64,000 nt of DNA, from the NCBI GenBank assembly GCA_963761655.1, contig CAVXHI010000011.1:62001-126000 (forward strand), given 5' to 3'. Source of the DNA: RYN-122 sp963761655 (GTDB taxonomy: Bacteria; Actinomycetota; Actinomycetes; Mycobacteriales; SCTD01). Shown here piece after piece: positions 1 to 8,113 of the stretch. The position numbers and the translations under genes are program-made. Each line of letters begins with the position of its first letter. The stretch's first letter is position 1. The notes beneath the pieces are model-generated. The model was not told where the DNA came from and ran no database searches. It saw nothing but the letters and a program-made list of their open reading frames with translations.

Positions 1-98
1 CCGGCGGCGCCCACCCCGTCACCGTCCTGACCGCATCCCTCGGACGTCGGGGCAAGCGCCGCGCCGTCGTCGTGCACGACCTGCTCGGAGGCCTCTGA
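1..98 (+). CDS. 3' end of a flagellar gene, probably fliM (partial)
   Basis: An open frame enters from the left edge and gives about 31 residues ending in ...VVHDLLGGL before a TGA that overlaps the fliN ATG (ATGA). The pattern LGRRGKRRAV resembles the tail of the SPOA domain that ends FliM and FliN proteins. fliM is the expected gene directly upstream of fliN in actinobacterial flagellar operons. The identity rests mainly on position, since too little protein is visible for a family call. Confidence 0.4.
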   Translation, partial: GGAHPVTVLTASLGRRGKRRAVVVHDLLGGL

Positions 99-589
99 TG
101 TCCCTGCCCGACGAGTTCCTCGACACCTTCCCGGGCCGCACGCCCGGCACCCCGAAGCCGCCCGCGGCCGCGCCCGTCCTCGAGGCCGAGCCCGAGCCCG
201 TGGTCGAGGCCCCGCAGCCGACCGTCGCGCAGACCCTCGAGGACCTCGTCCCGACGCCGCGCGGCCCGCGCATGGGCGCCGAGGCCACCGACCTCCCGCC
301 GCTGGACCGCCCCGACCTCCCCGACCTCGGCCCCGGCACCGCCTTCCAGGAGGCCCGCGAGCTGAGGCTGCTGTCCGAGGTGCAGGTCGAGCTGGCTGTC
401 GAGCTCGGCCGGGTGAAGCTCCCCCTGCGCGACCTGCTGTCGCTCGGACCGGGCGCCGTCCTGGAGCTCGACCGCGCCGCCGACGCCCCCGTCGACGTCC
501 TGGTCAACGGCTGCCTGGTCGCCAAGGGCGAGGTCGTCGTCATCGACGGCGAGTTCGGCGTCCGCGTCACCGCGGTCGTGGAGCGCTAG
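98..589 (+). CDS. fliN: Flagellar motor switch protein FliN
   Basis: 163 residues. The first ~85 are a Pro/Ala/Glu-rich linker. Residues ~90-160 form a SPOA (surface presentation of antigens) domain with the typical run EVQVELAVELGRVKLPLRDL followed by GAVLELDR, VDVLVNG and VAKGEVVVIDGEFGVRV. FliN sits in the C-ring with FliM and FliG, where it supports rotation switching and docks export substrates. The ATG overlaps the preceding stop by 4 bases, so the two genes are translationally coupled. The long acidic N-terminal extension is common in actinobacterial FliN. Identification is firm. Confidence 0.92.
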   Translation: MSLPDEFLDTFPGRTPGTPKPPAAAPVLEAEPEPVVEAPQPTVAQTLEDLVPTPRGPRMGAEATDLPPLDRPDLPDLGPGTAFQEARELRLLSEVQVELAVELGRVKLPLRDLLSLGPGAVLELDRAADAPVDVLVNGCLVAKGEVVVIDGEFGVRVTAVVER

Positions 590-1228
590 GTGCAGGTCCT
601 CGGCCTGCTGCTCCGCGTCGGCTGCGTCTTCGCGCTGCTGTTCGCGGTGCTGCACGTGCTCAAGCGCACGGACGGCCTCAAGAGCCGGCGCACCGGGCTG
701 CTGCAGGTCGTCGGCTCCACCCGCCTCGCCAAGGGCGCCACCGTGACGGTCGTGCGGATGGGCGACGCCGAGTACCTGCTCGGGGTCACCGACCACAACG
801 TCACGCTGCTGACGTCGCAGGCCGCGGCGCAGACGCCGGCCCCGGCCGCCGTCGAGACCGCCGCCCCGGTCGCACCGAGCCCCGCCGAGTTCCTCCGCAA
901 CGCCTACCGCGTGGCCCGTCGTCTGCCCGCCGAGAGCACCGAGGTCTCGGCCGACGCCGTCACGGCCGCTCTCGCCAGCGTCCAGCCGGACCGGCCCGCC
1001 GAGGCCGTCGTCCTGCCGCTCCCCCGCACCAGCAGCGAGACCCGCACGCCCAGCACGCCCCGCACGGCCCCTGCCCGCGTCCCGGACGGATCCGCGACGC
1101 CCACCTCCCGCCACGCGCTCCGCCGCGCCGTGGCACGCACGGACGCCCTGCGCCACGAGGAGCAGCTGTGGACCCGGTCCTGCCGGCCCACCTCCCGCAC
1201 CAGCGACCTGGACGGCCCGTCGCGCTGA
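590..1228 (+). CDS. fliO: Flagellar export accessory protein FliO-like
   Basis: 212 residues starting at a GTG immediately after the fliN stop. One N-terminal membrane helix (residues ~3-22) is followed by a short basic segment and a FliO-type beta domain (LLQVVGSTRLAKGATVTVVR, then YLLGVTDHNVTLL). The remainder is a low-complexity cytoplasmic tail. FliO helps assemble the FliP/Q/R export gate. Position between fliN and fliP and the short TM-plus-beta architecture are the main evidence, as FliO is poorly conserved. Its last 61 bases overlap the start of fliP in another frame. Confidence 0.78.
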   Translation: MQVLGLLLRVGCVFALLFAVLHVLKRTDGLKSRRTGLLQVVGSTRLAKGATVTVVRMGDAEYLLGVTDHNVTLLTSQAAAQTPAPAAVETAAPVAPSPAEFLRNAYRVARRLPAESTEVSADAVTAALASVQPDRPAEAVVLPLPRTSSETRTPSTPRTAPARVPDGSATPTSRHALRRAVARTDALRHEEQLWTRSCRPTSRTSDLDGPSR

Positions 1229-2124
1229 CCGCCCGCCTGGCCGCGCTGCTCGTCGCCGCCGTCGCCGGGGTCCTGCTGACCGCCGCTCCCGCCGTCGCCG
1301 CCGTCCCGGCCGCCGCGCCCCACGCCGCCGGTCCCGCGCACGCCTTCCCCGGCATCCCCGCCCCGCTGCGCGACGAGACACTCTCCCCGCCGGCGCGCGT
1401 CACCGCCCCCGCTCCGGTCCGCCCGGCCGGCGCCTCCCCCGCACCGGTCACCCCCGGCCCCGGCGGCTCGCTGGACGTCCGCGACGGCAAGGGCGGCCTC
1501 ACCCAGCCCGTCTCCCTGGTCCTGCTGCTCGGCGGCCTGAGCCTCGTGCCCGGCATGCTCATCATGATCACCGCGTTCACGCGGATCGTCATCGTCATGG
1601 GCCTGACCCGCAGCGCCCTCGGCACCCAGGGCACGCCGCCCAACCAGGTCCTCATCGGCCTGTCGCTGTTCCTGACCCTGTTCGTCATGGGGCCGGCCCT
1701 CAGCCAGGCGAACTCCGACGCCGTCCAGCCCTTCCTCAAGGGCGAGATCCAGCAGAGCGAGGCCTTCGAGAAGGGCATCGCGCCCTTCGAGGACTTCATG
1801 CAGGCCCAGGTGCGCGAGCAGGACCTGGAGCTGTTCGTCGAGCTGTCGCACAAGACGTACGCCAACGAGGACGACGTCCCGCTGACGACGCTGATCCCCG
1901 CCTACGTGATCTCCGAGCTGCGAGCCGCGTTCCTGATCGGCTTCATCATCTTCATCCCGTTCCTCGTGATCGACCTGGTGGTCAGCGCCGCCCTGTCGGC
2001 CATGGGCATGGCGATGCTCCCGCCGTCCCTGGTGTCGCTGCCGTTCAAGCTGCTGCTGTTCGTCGCCGTCGACGGGTGGTACCTGCTGGTCCAGTCGCTC
2101 GTGAACTCCTTCCAGCCGATCTAG
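1168..2124 (+). CDS. fliP: Flagellar export gate protein FliP
   Basis: 318 residues. It has a long N-terminal signal segment (residues ~20-45) and then the canonical FliP core from about residue 110: LVLLLGGLSLVPGMLIMITA, RIVIVMGLTRSALGTQ and PPNQVLIGLSLFLTLFVMGP. Further membrane helices lie near the C-terminus. FliP5 builds the core of the type III export gate with FliQ and FliR. GTG 1168 is chosen because a GAGGAG ribosome site lies 5 bases upstream and no later ATG/GTG precedes the signal peptide; this makes a 61-base overlap with fliO. Identification is secure, the start slightly less so. Confidence 0.96.
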   Translation: MDPVLPAHLPHQRPGRPVALTARLAALLVAAVAGVLLTAAPAVAAVPAAAPHAAGPAHAFPGIPAPLRDETLSPPARVTAPAPVRPAGASPAPVTPGPGGSLDVRDGKGGLTQPVSLVLLLGGLSLVPGMLIMITAFTRIVIVMGLTRSALGTQGTPPNQVLIGLSLFLTLFVMGPALSQANSDAVQPFLKGEIQQSEAFEKGIAPFEDFMQAQVREQDLELFVELSHKTYANEDDVPLTTLIPAYVISELRAAFLIGFIIFIPFLVIDLVVSAALSAMGMAMLPPSLVSLPFKLLLFVAVDGWYLLVQSLVNSFQPI

Positions 2125-2222
2125 ACCGTTCCTCCGCCGGCACTGGTCCTTTCCGACCATCGCGGAACGGGACAGGCCGCCGAGGTCGGCGTCGAAGGAG
2201 AAGACGTGAACAGGACCCGCTC

Positions 2223-2492
2223 GTGACCGACGTCGAGATCGTCCACATCTGCTCGCAGGCCCTCGTGCTGGCCGCCAAGCTCTGCGGCCCCCTGCTGCTC
2301 GTCGCGCTCGTCAGCGGCGTGGTGATCAGCCTGGCGCAGGCCGTCTTCCAGGTGCAGGACCAGACGCTGTCCACCGTCCCGAAGCTCGTCCTCGGAGGCG
2401 CCGTCCTCGCCCTGACGGGCGGCTGGATGCTGCGGATCTCGGTCGAGTTCACCCAGGAGCTGTTCTCCCAGATCCCGACGCTGGTCGGCTGA
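2223..2492 (+). CDS. fliQ: Flagellar export gate protein FliQ
   Basis: 89 residues, exactly the usual FliQ size, with two hydrophobic hairpin helices and the family patterns QALVLAAKLCGPLLLVALVS and QAVFQVQDQTLSTVPK. FliQ packs around the FliP/FliR gate in the cytoplasmic membrane. The GTG at 2223 gives the family length. The frame is open further upstream, but that part is not FliQ-like. Unlike most genes of this operon it is separated from its upstream neighbour, by 98 bases after fliP. It is followed two bases later by fliR. Confidence 0.96.
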   Translation: MTDVEIVHICSQALVLAAKLCGPLLLVALVSGVVISLAQAVFQVQDQTLSTVPKLVLGGAVLALTGGWMLRISVEFTQELFSQIPTLVG

Positions 2493-2494
2493 CC

Positions 2495-3286
2495 GTGGAC
2501 ACGACCCTCGCGACGCTGCTGCCCGGAGGGGTGGACACGCTGTACGCGTTCCTGCTCGTCCTGGCACGCACCGCGTCGTGGGTCGTGGCCGCACCCGTCC
2601 TGTCGGCCAAGGGCATCTCCTCGGTCGGCCGGCTCGCCACCGCCATCGCCCTGGCGCTGTTCATCACCCCGCTGCTGCCGCCCGACGCCGTCCCGCAGGG
2701 GATGGCGCCGTTCGTGTTCGCCGCCCTCGTGCAGGTCGCGGTCGGGCTGGCCCTCGGCACCCTCACCCAGCTGCTGTTCACCGCCTTCGAGGTCGCCGGC
2801 ACGCTGCTCGACACCTCGGGCGGCTTCTCCGCGGCGTCGATCATGGACCCGCTCACCGGTGCCCCGGCGGCGGTCTTCTCGCGCATGTTCACCGTCGTGT
2901 TCGGCGCGCTGTTCTTCGTCACCGACGCCTACACGACGATCATCGGCGGCTTCGTCACCTCCTTCACGGCGCTCCCCGTCGACGCCGTCCCGCACTTCGC
3001 CCCCGGCGCGGCAGCCGCCCTCGGCTCGGTCGCCACGCAGGTGCTCGCGAGCGCCCTGCAGATCGGCGCCCCGCTGCTCGGCATCCTGTTCCTCACCGAC
3101 GTCGCCCTCGGCCTCGCCGGACGCCTCGTGCCGGCCGCCGGCACCCTCGCGCTCGCCCTGCCGGTCAAGGGCCTGGTCGCCCTGAGCATGGCCGGGCTCA
3201 CGCTGGCCCTGCTGCCGCAGCAGCTGCTCCCCCTGGTCGACCCGGCGGCCGAGCTGCCGTACCGCATCCTGCAGGTGTCCTCGTGA
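2495..3286 (+). CDS. fliR: Flagellar export gate protein FliR
   Basis: 263 residues, multi-pass membrane protein starting at GTG 2495, two bases after fliQ. Family hallmarks include LLVLARTASWVVAAPVLSAK near the N-terminus and the C-terminal GLAGRLVPAAGTLALALPVK region. FliR completes the FliP5Q4R1 export gate. No truncation or frame problem is visible. It sits between fliQ and flhB with 2- and 10-base gaps, as expected for one polycistronic message. Confidence 0.95.
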   Translation: MDTTLATLLPGGVDTLYAFLLVLARTASWVVAAPVLSAKGISSVGRLATAIALALFITPLLPPDAVPQGMAPFVFAALVQVAVGLALGTLTQLLFTAFEVAGTLLDTSGGFSAASIMDPLTGAPAAVFSRMFTVVFGALFFVTDAYTTIIGGFVTSFTALPVDAVPHFAPGAAAALGSVATQVLASALQIGAPLLGILFLTDVALGLAGRLVPAAGTLALALPVKGLVALSMAGLTLALLPQQLLPLVDPAAELPYRILQVSS

Positions 3287-3296
3287 AGGCGGCCTC

Positions 3297-4373
3297 GTGA
3301 GCGGTGAGAAGACCGAGAAGGCGACACCGAAGAAGCTCCAGGACCTCCGCAAGAAGGGCTCGGCCGCCCGCTCGGTCGAGCTCCCGCAGGGCGTCTCGAT
3401 GCTCGCCCTCGTCCTCGTCCTGCCCGGCATGGTCGCCCGCCTGTTCGGCGCGCTCCGCCAGGACCTCGTCCTGGTGCTCGGCAGCGCCGACGTCGACGGC
3501 GTCCAGGCCGGCCGCGGCTACGCCGGTCTGCTGATGGCGGACTGCGTGCGTGCGGTCGCCCCCGGGATCGCCGTCGTCGGGCTGACCGCCCTGCTGTCCG
3601 GCGTCGTCGTCACCCGCAGCAAGCCGAACCCCGCGATGCTCAAGCCGAAGTTCGAGCGGCTCAACCCGAAGAACAGCGTGAAGCGGATGTTCAGCCCGCA
3701 CTCGCTGGTCGACCTCGGCAAGAACGTCGCCAAGCTGCTCCTGCTGACCGCGGTGTCCTTCCCGGTCTGCAAGGCCGGCTACGCGCAGCTGCTCAGCTCC
3801 GGCGGCGGCTGGCAGGGCATGCAGTCGGTCATCGGCTCGATCGCCAGCACCCTGCTGTGGCAGGTCGCGGCGCTCGCCCTGCTGGTCGGTGTCGTGGACG
3901 CCTGGTACCAGCGGCGCAGCTTCAACAAGCAGGCCAAGATGAGCAGCCAGGACATCAAGGACGAGCACAAGCAGTCCGAGGGCGACCCGCACACCAAGGG
4001 CCAGATCCGCCAGCGCATGCTCGCTGCCAGCCGCTCCCGCATGATCCAGGCGGTCCCCAAGGCCGACGTCGTGCTGGCCAACCCCACCCACCTCGTCGTG
4101 GCGCTGGCGTACGAGCCCGGGAAGTCGGCGCCCGTCGTCGTCGCCCGGGGCGCCGGCGCCGTCGCCGACCGGATCAAGGCCGTCGCCCGCGAGAACGGCG
4201 TGCCGGTCATCGCCGACAAGCCGCTCGCCCGCGCGCTCTACCGCGCCACCGAGGTCGGCGACAGCATCCCGGTCGAGCTGTTCCGGGCCGTCGCCGAGGT
4301 CCTCGCCGTCGTCTACGCCGCCAAGCGCCGTGGCACCGCCCCGCCCGCCCAGCGAGAGAGCGTCCTCACATGA
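3297..4373 (+). CDS. flhB: Flagellar export switch protein FlhB
   Basis: 358 residues. The N-terminus EKTEKATPKKLQDLRKKG is diagnostic, followed by four membrane helices and the C-terminal autocleavage domain. The self-cleaving motif NPTH is intact at residues 262-265 (LANPTHLVVALAYEP), with the downstream PVVVARGAGAVADRIK and PVIADKPLARALYRATEVGD stretches. FlhB binds FlhA and switches substrate specificity from rod/hook to filament after Asn-Pro cleavage. The stop overlaps the flhA ATG (ATGA). Confidence 0.98.
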   Translation: MSGEKTEKATPKKLQDLRKKGSAARSVELPQGVSMLALVLVLPGMVARLFGALRQDLVLVLGSADVDGVQAGRGYAGLLMADCVRAVAPGIAVVGLTALLSGVVVTRSKPNPAMLKPKFERLNPKNSVKRMFSPHSLVDLGKNVAKLLLLTAVSFPVCKAGYAQLLSSGGGWQGMQSVIGSIASTLLWQVAALALLVGVVDAWYQRRSFNKQAKMSSQDIKDEHKQSEGDPHTKGQIRQRMLAASRSRMIQAVPKADVVLANPTHLVVALAYEPGKSAPVVVARGAGAVADRIKAVARENGVPVIADKPLARALYRATEVGDSIPVELFRAVAEVLAVVYAAKRRGTAPPAQRESVLT

Positions 4374-6439
4374 GCACCCCTGTGACAAGCACGAAGACGG
4401 CGAGCATCGGCGTCCCGGCGCTGATGATCGCGCTGGTCCTGCTGATGGTCGTGCCGCTCCCGGCCGTCCTGCTCGACCTGCTGCTGGCCGTGAACATCAC
4501 GATGGCCGTCGTCATCCTGCTGACCGCCGTCACCGCGCAGCGAGCCCTCGACTTCTCGGTCTTCCCGTCGCTGCTGCTCGTCACGACGCTGCTGCGCCTG
4601 GCGCTCAACATCAGCTCGACCCGACTGATCCTCACGCACGGCGAGGCCGGCAAGGTGATCGAGGCCTTCGGGCACGTCGTCATCGGCGGTCAGCTCGTCG
4701 TCGGCCTCGTCGTCTTCCTCATCCTCGTCATCGTGCAGTTCATCGTGATCACGGCCGGTGCCGGCCGCGTGTCCGAGGTCGCGGCCCGCTTCACCCTCGA
4801 CGCCATGCCGGGCAAGCAGATGGCCATCGACGCCGACCTCAACAGCGGCCTCATCGACGACGAGACCGCCAAGGCCCGCCGCCTCGACGTCGGCCGCGAG
4901 GCGGACTTCTTCGGCTCGATGGACGGCGCCAGCAAGTTCGTCAAGGGCGACGCCATCGCCGGCATCATCATCGTGAGCATCAACCTCATCGGCGGCTTCG
5001 CCATGGGTGTGCTGCAGATGCACCTGTCGATGGGCGAGGCCATCGCCCGCTACTCGCTGCTGAGCGTCGGCGACGGCCTGGTCAGCCAGGTCCCCGCGCT
5101 GCTCATCTCGGTCGCCAGCGGCATCATCGTCACGCGGGTGCAGGGCGGCCCCGACGGCGGTGGCCTCGGCGACGACCTCACCCAGCAGCTGTTCCGCTCC
5201 GTCGTCGCCCTGCGGATCGCCGCCGGCTCGATGGCCGTCCTCGCCCTCATGCCCGGCATGCCGAAGGTGCCCTTCCTCCTGCTCGCCGGGATCCTGGTCT
5301 TCCTGTCCGGCAAGGCGGCCAAGGCCGACGCCCTCGCCGGCGTCGAGGTGCTGCCCGCCGTCACCGACGCCGACGACCCGGCCGCCCCCACCGAGGTCAT
5401 GCTCGAGCAGGTCCGGGTCGAGCCGCTCGAGCTGCAGCTCGCCACCGACCTGCTCGACCTGCTCGACCCGGCGCGGGGCGGATCGCTCATGGAGCGGGTC
5501 CGGGCCCTGCGCAAGCGCATCGCCGCCGACCTCGGCCTCATCGTCCCCCCGGTCCGCACCCACGACAGCGCGGCCCTGCCGGCCTCGACGTACGTCGTCA
5601 AGCTGCACGGCGTCGAGGCGGCCCGTGGCGAGGCGCCCCCCGGCCACTCCATGGTCCTCGGCGAGGACGCCGCCGGCCTCCCCGGCCGGGCCACCGTCGA
5701 CCCCGTGTTCGGCCTGCCGGCGACCTGGGTGCAGAACGAGCTCGCCGAGGTCCTGGCCTCCGAGGGCGCGACCGTCATCGACCGCGCCTCGGTCATCGTC
5801 ACGCACCTGTCCGAGGTCGTCCGCAGCGCCGCCCCCGACCTGCTCACCCGCCAGGACGTCCAGGTCCTCGTCGACGCCGTCAAGACCGTCAGCCCGGTCG
5901 TGGCCGGCGAGGTCGGCGGCGAGACCCTGTCGCTGGCCGAGGTGCAGCGGGTCCTGCGCGAGCTGCTCGGCGAGGGCGTCCCCGTCCGCGACCTCACCCG
6001 CATCCTGGAGGCCGTCACCGCCAAGGCCCGGGAGACCCGCAGCTGCGAGGCGCTCGTCGAGGCCGCGCGCGGCGTCCTCGGCCCGACCATCTGCGCCGGG
6101 GCGGCCGTCGGCGGCCGGCTCGCCGCCCTCACCCTCGACCCGCTGCTCGAGCAGTCGCTGCTCGAGGCCGTCCGCAACGGCGACGGCGGGACCTGGCTGG
6201 CCCTGGACCCGGTGCGCATGGAGCAGCTCGTCAGCGGCATCGGCGACGCCGTCCACGCCGCGGAGGCTGGTGGCCACCGTCCCGTCGTGGTGTGCTCTGC
6301 CCAGCTCCGCCCCGCCGTCCGCCGCCTGCTGGCGACCGGCCGTCCCGACCTGCACGTCCTGGCCTACACCGAGCTGTCCCGGTCCCTGACCGTCGAGCCC
6401 GTGGGAGTGATCGAGCTTGCCCAGCGCGTCGCCGCCTGA
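4370..6439 (+). CDS. flhA: Flagellar export component FlhA
   Basis: 689 residues, typical size. The start ATG 4370 is inside the flhB stop (ATGA). The N-terminal half carries about eight membrane helices beginning IGVPALMIALVLLMVVPLPA and the FHIPEP-family signature near residue 146 (GKQMAIDADLNSGLIDD). The C-terminal ~340 residues form the cytoplasmic export-platform domain, including the family stretches DPVFGLPATWV and LSEVVRSAAPDLLTRQDVQ. FlhA forms the nonameric ring that receives chaperone-substrate complexes. No defects are seen. Confidence 0.98.
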   Translation: MSTPVTSTKTASIGVPALMIALVLLMVVPLPAVLLDLLLAVNITMAVVILLTAVTAQRALDFSVFPSLLLVTTLLRLALNISSTRLILTHGEAGKVIEAFGHVVIGGQLVVGLVVFLILVIVQFIVITAGAGRVSEVAARFTLDAMPGKQMAIDADLNSGLIDDETAKARRLDVGREADFFGSMDGASKFVKGDAIAGIIIVSINLIGGFAMGVLQMHLSMGEAIARYSLLSVGDGLVSQVPALLISVASGIIVTRVQGGPDGGGLGDDLTQQLFRSVVALRIAAGSMAVLALMPGMPKVPFLLLAGILVFLSGKAAKADALAGVEVLPAVTDADDPAAPTEVMLEQVRVEPLELQLATDLLDLLDPARGGSLMERVRALRKRIAADLGLIVPPVRTHDSAALPASTYVVKLHGVEAARGEAPPGHSMVLGEDAAGLPGRATVDPVFGLPATWVQNELAEVLASEGATVIDRASVIVTHLSEVVRSAAPDLLTRQDVQVLVDAVKTVSPVVAGEVGGETLSLAEVQRVLRELLGEGVPVRDLTRILEAVTAKARETRSCEALVEAARGVLGPTICAGAAVGGRLAALTLDPLLEQSLLEAVRNGDGGTWLALDPVRMEQLVSGIGDAVHAAEAGGHRPVVVCSAQLRPAVRRLLATGRPDLHVLAYTELSRSLTVEPVGVIELAQRVAA

Positions 6440-7688
6440 CGGACCCTCCCCCTCCGCGCAGGACGGGGAGGTCGTCGAGGTGTTCGCCGGCGACAGCCTC
6501 GAGGAGGCCATGGCCGCGGCCGTCGCCGCGCTCGGCCCCGACCTCGAGGTGCGCCGCGCCCGCAAGGTCCGCGCCGGGGTGCGCGGCCTGCTCGGTCGCG
6601 ACCGCTACGAGGTGCTCGCCGTGCCCGGCGACGACGGCGCCCTCCCTGCGCCCCCCGCCCCGGGCTCGGGGGACGCCCTCGGCGACGCCTTCGCCTCCCT
6701 GCTCGACGCCGCCGACGCCCACGAGTCCGGACGGCCCGCACCCCCGCGCCCCGCAGCGCAGCGCCGCCCGGCCCGACCGGAGCCGCGGGACGACCTCGAC
6801 GACGTCCTCCCCGTCCGCCGGGTCAGCCGCCCGCAGTCCCGGCCGCTGCCCCCGCTGGACGACGAGCCGCTCCTGCCGCCCCGGCCCGTCGCGCCCGTGC
6901 TGCCCGACAGCGTGCTGCCCGACGTCGTGCTGCCCGACGTCGTCCCTCCCGCTCCCCGGACGGGCTCGCGGCGCTCGCGACGGTCCCGCCGGTCCGCCGG
7001 CCCCGAGGTGCTGCCCGCCGACGGCGGCGCCCGCGGACGGGCCGACCGTGGCGCCGCCCTCGCCGACTCCTCCCCGCACCCGGACCCGGCCGTCGCCGAC
7101 CACCCCGGGCCGGCCGCCCCGGCCCACCCGGCCGACGAGCCGACCGCGCCGCCGCAGCACTCGATGCCGCAGCACTCGACACCGCAGCACCCGACACCGC
7201 AGCACCCGACAGCGCAGGGGGACCCGCCCGTGACCGGACCCGACGACACCGCCGCCGACCCGGAGCTGCGCGACGACCCTCGGTCTCCCCGGCGCGGCTC
7301 CCCCGCCCACCCTGAGCCAGGGTCTGCCGCCCCCCGCCGCCCCGCTGCGGCTGGCGTGCGCCGGCGCTGGAGCCGCGCGACGCTCGTGTCCGTCGGTGTC
7401 CCCGACGCCGTCCTCGAGCAGCTCCCGCCCGCGGCTCCCCTCGACGACCTCGCGTGGGTCGTCGCCCTGACCGCCGCCATCGGGGCCGTCGTCCCCGCGC
7501 CCGCCGAGGTCGACGAGGACCACCCCGTGGTCGTCAGCGGGTTCGGGCTCGAGGGCGCGATCGCCGTGCTCGAGGCGGGTGTCCGCGGTCAGCACCCCGG
7601 CACCGTCACGCACGCCGGGCGCACCGCCCCGGCCACCGCCACCGAGCTCGCGCTCGTCCTGCGGCACCACGTGAACGACGGCGGCTGA
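6417..7688 (+). CDS. FlhF-like protein with a degenerate C-terminus and no GTPase domain
   Basis: About 423 residues from TTG 6417, overlapping the flhA end by 23 bases; a GGGAG lies just upstream. The N-terminal ~65 residues resemble the FlhF B domain (EVVEVFAGDSLEEAMAAAVA ... VRRARKVRAGVRGLLGRDRYEVLAV). Residues ~65-300 are a Pro/Arg/Ala-rich linker with two 15-bp tandem repeat tracts. The last ~110 residues resemble the start of an SRP-type NG domain. Where a P-loop (GPTGVGKTT-like) is expected near residue 370, the sequence reads VVVSGFGLEGAIAVL, and the protein then stops. It therefore cannot bind GTP as FlhF does. Position after flhA is the normal flhF site. The linker start and TTG start are uncertain. 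Confidence 0.62.
   Translation: MPSASPPDGPSPSAQDGEVVEVFAGDSLEEAMAAAVAALGPDLEVRRARKVRAGVRGLLGRDRYEVLAVPGDDGALPAPPAPGSGDALGDAFASLLDAADAHESGRPAPPRPAAQRRPARPEPRDDLDDVLPVRRVSRPQSRPLPPLDDEPLLPPRPVAPVLPDSVLPDVVLPDVVPPAPRTGSRRSRRSRRSAGPEVLPADGGARGRADRGAALADSSPHPDPAVADHPGPAAPAHPADEPTAPPQHSMPQHSTPQHPTPQHPTAQGDPPVTGPDDTAADPELRDDPRSPRRGSPAHPEPGSAAPRRPAAAGVRRRWSRATLVSVGVPDAVLEQLPPAAPLDDLAWVVALTAAIGAVVPAPAEVDEDHPVVVSGFGLEGAIAVLEAGVRGQHPGTVTHAGRTAPATATELALVLRHHVNDGG
6897..6941 (+). repeat. Three tandem 15-bp repeats inside the FlhF-like linker
   Basis: Three consecutive 15-bp units, GTGCTGCCCGACAGC then GTGCTGCCCGACGTC twice, encode VLPDS-VLPDV-VLPDV. The repeat is in frame and lies in the low-complexity linker, so copy-number change would lengthen the linker without breaking the gene. 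Confidence 0.9.
7152..7211 (+). repeat. Four tandem 15-bp repeats inside the FlhF-like linker
   Basis: Four contiguous 15-bp units of the form CCGCAGCACYCGAYR encode PQHSM, PQHST, PQHPT, PQHPT. They are in frame with the FlhF-like protein, nearly identical, and probably prone to slippage. Confidence 0.92.
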
Positions 7689-7689
7689 C

Positions 7690-7920
7690 GTGCGCCTGAC
7701 CAGCCCGGCGCTGGCCGTCCTCGGCCTGCTGGCCGTGGGGGCGATCGCCCTGCAGCTGGTCACCGGCACGATCACCCTGCCGCAGGCCGGGGTCCGGGTC
7801 GCCGTGGCGGTCGGTCTGCTCGCGGTCGTCGACCGCGTCGGGCTGCCCCTCGCCCGGGCCCTCGTCGGACCGGGTCGGACGCCGGCCGAGGACGACGAGG
7901 ACGCTCCGCCCGCGACCTGA
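7690..7920 (+). CDS. Small two-helix membrane protein at the end of the flagellar operon
   Basis: 76 residues from GTG 7690, one base after the upstream stop. Two predicted membrane helices (residues ~6-25 and ~33-50) are followed by a short acidic C-terminal tail (AEDDEDAPPAT). No family is recognised. The tight spacing says it is co-transcribed with the flagellar genes, and it is the last gene before the convergent terminators. A role in motility is inferred from context only. Confidence 0.68.
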   Translation: MRLTSPALAVLGLLAVGAIALQLVTGTITLPQAGVRVAVAVGLLAVVDRVGLPLARALVGPGRTPAEDDEDAPPAT

Positions 7921-7995
7921 CCGGGCGGGCCCGCCAGCACCGGCCCGCGAGGCCTCCGTCGTCCTGCCGCGCGACCCGACCAGGCCGCCCGGGGG

Positions 7996-8030
7996 TCCGA
8001 CCCCGGAGCAGCCCGCTGCCCGGGGTCGGA
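7996..8030. terminator. Hairpin 1 between convergent operons
   Basis: Perfect 11-bp inverted repeat: TCCGACCCCGG at 7996-8006 and CCGGGGTCGGA at 8020-8030, with a 13-base loop. There is no T-tract, as is usual in G+C-rich actinobacteria. It lies downstream of the plus-strand flagellar operon and downstream of fliA on the minus strand. Confidence 0.75.
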
Positions 8031-8064
8031 GCCCGCCGCCCTGGGGCCCGGCACCGGACACGCC

Positions 8065-8096
8065 GCTGCCCGGCCCCGAGGAGGAGGCCGGGCAGC
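8065..8096. terminator. Hairpin 2 between convergent operons
   Basis: Perfect 11-bp inverted repeat GCTGCCCGGCC / GGCCGGGCAGC with a 10-base loop, 18 bases before the fliA stop codon. With the hairpin at 7996-8030 it forms a probable bidirectional terminator. Confidence 0.78.
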
Positions 8097-8113
8097 AGGT
8101 CGAGCAGAGGCGG

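Noticed and set aside
904..2160. Minus-strand open frames of 300-420 codons opposite fliP.
   Set aside because: Composition is low-complexity (Gln/Gly/Asp/Arg-rich), with no family similarity and no ribosome sites; fliP on the plus strand explains the coding signal.
4313..6565. 750-codon minus-strand frame opposite flhA.
   Set aside because: Shadow frame with repetitive Asp/Gly/Ala sequence; flhA is unambiguous.
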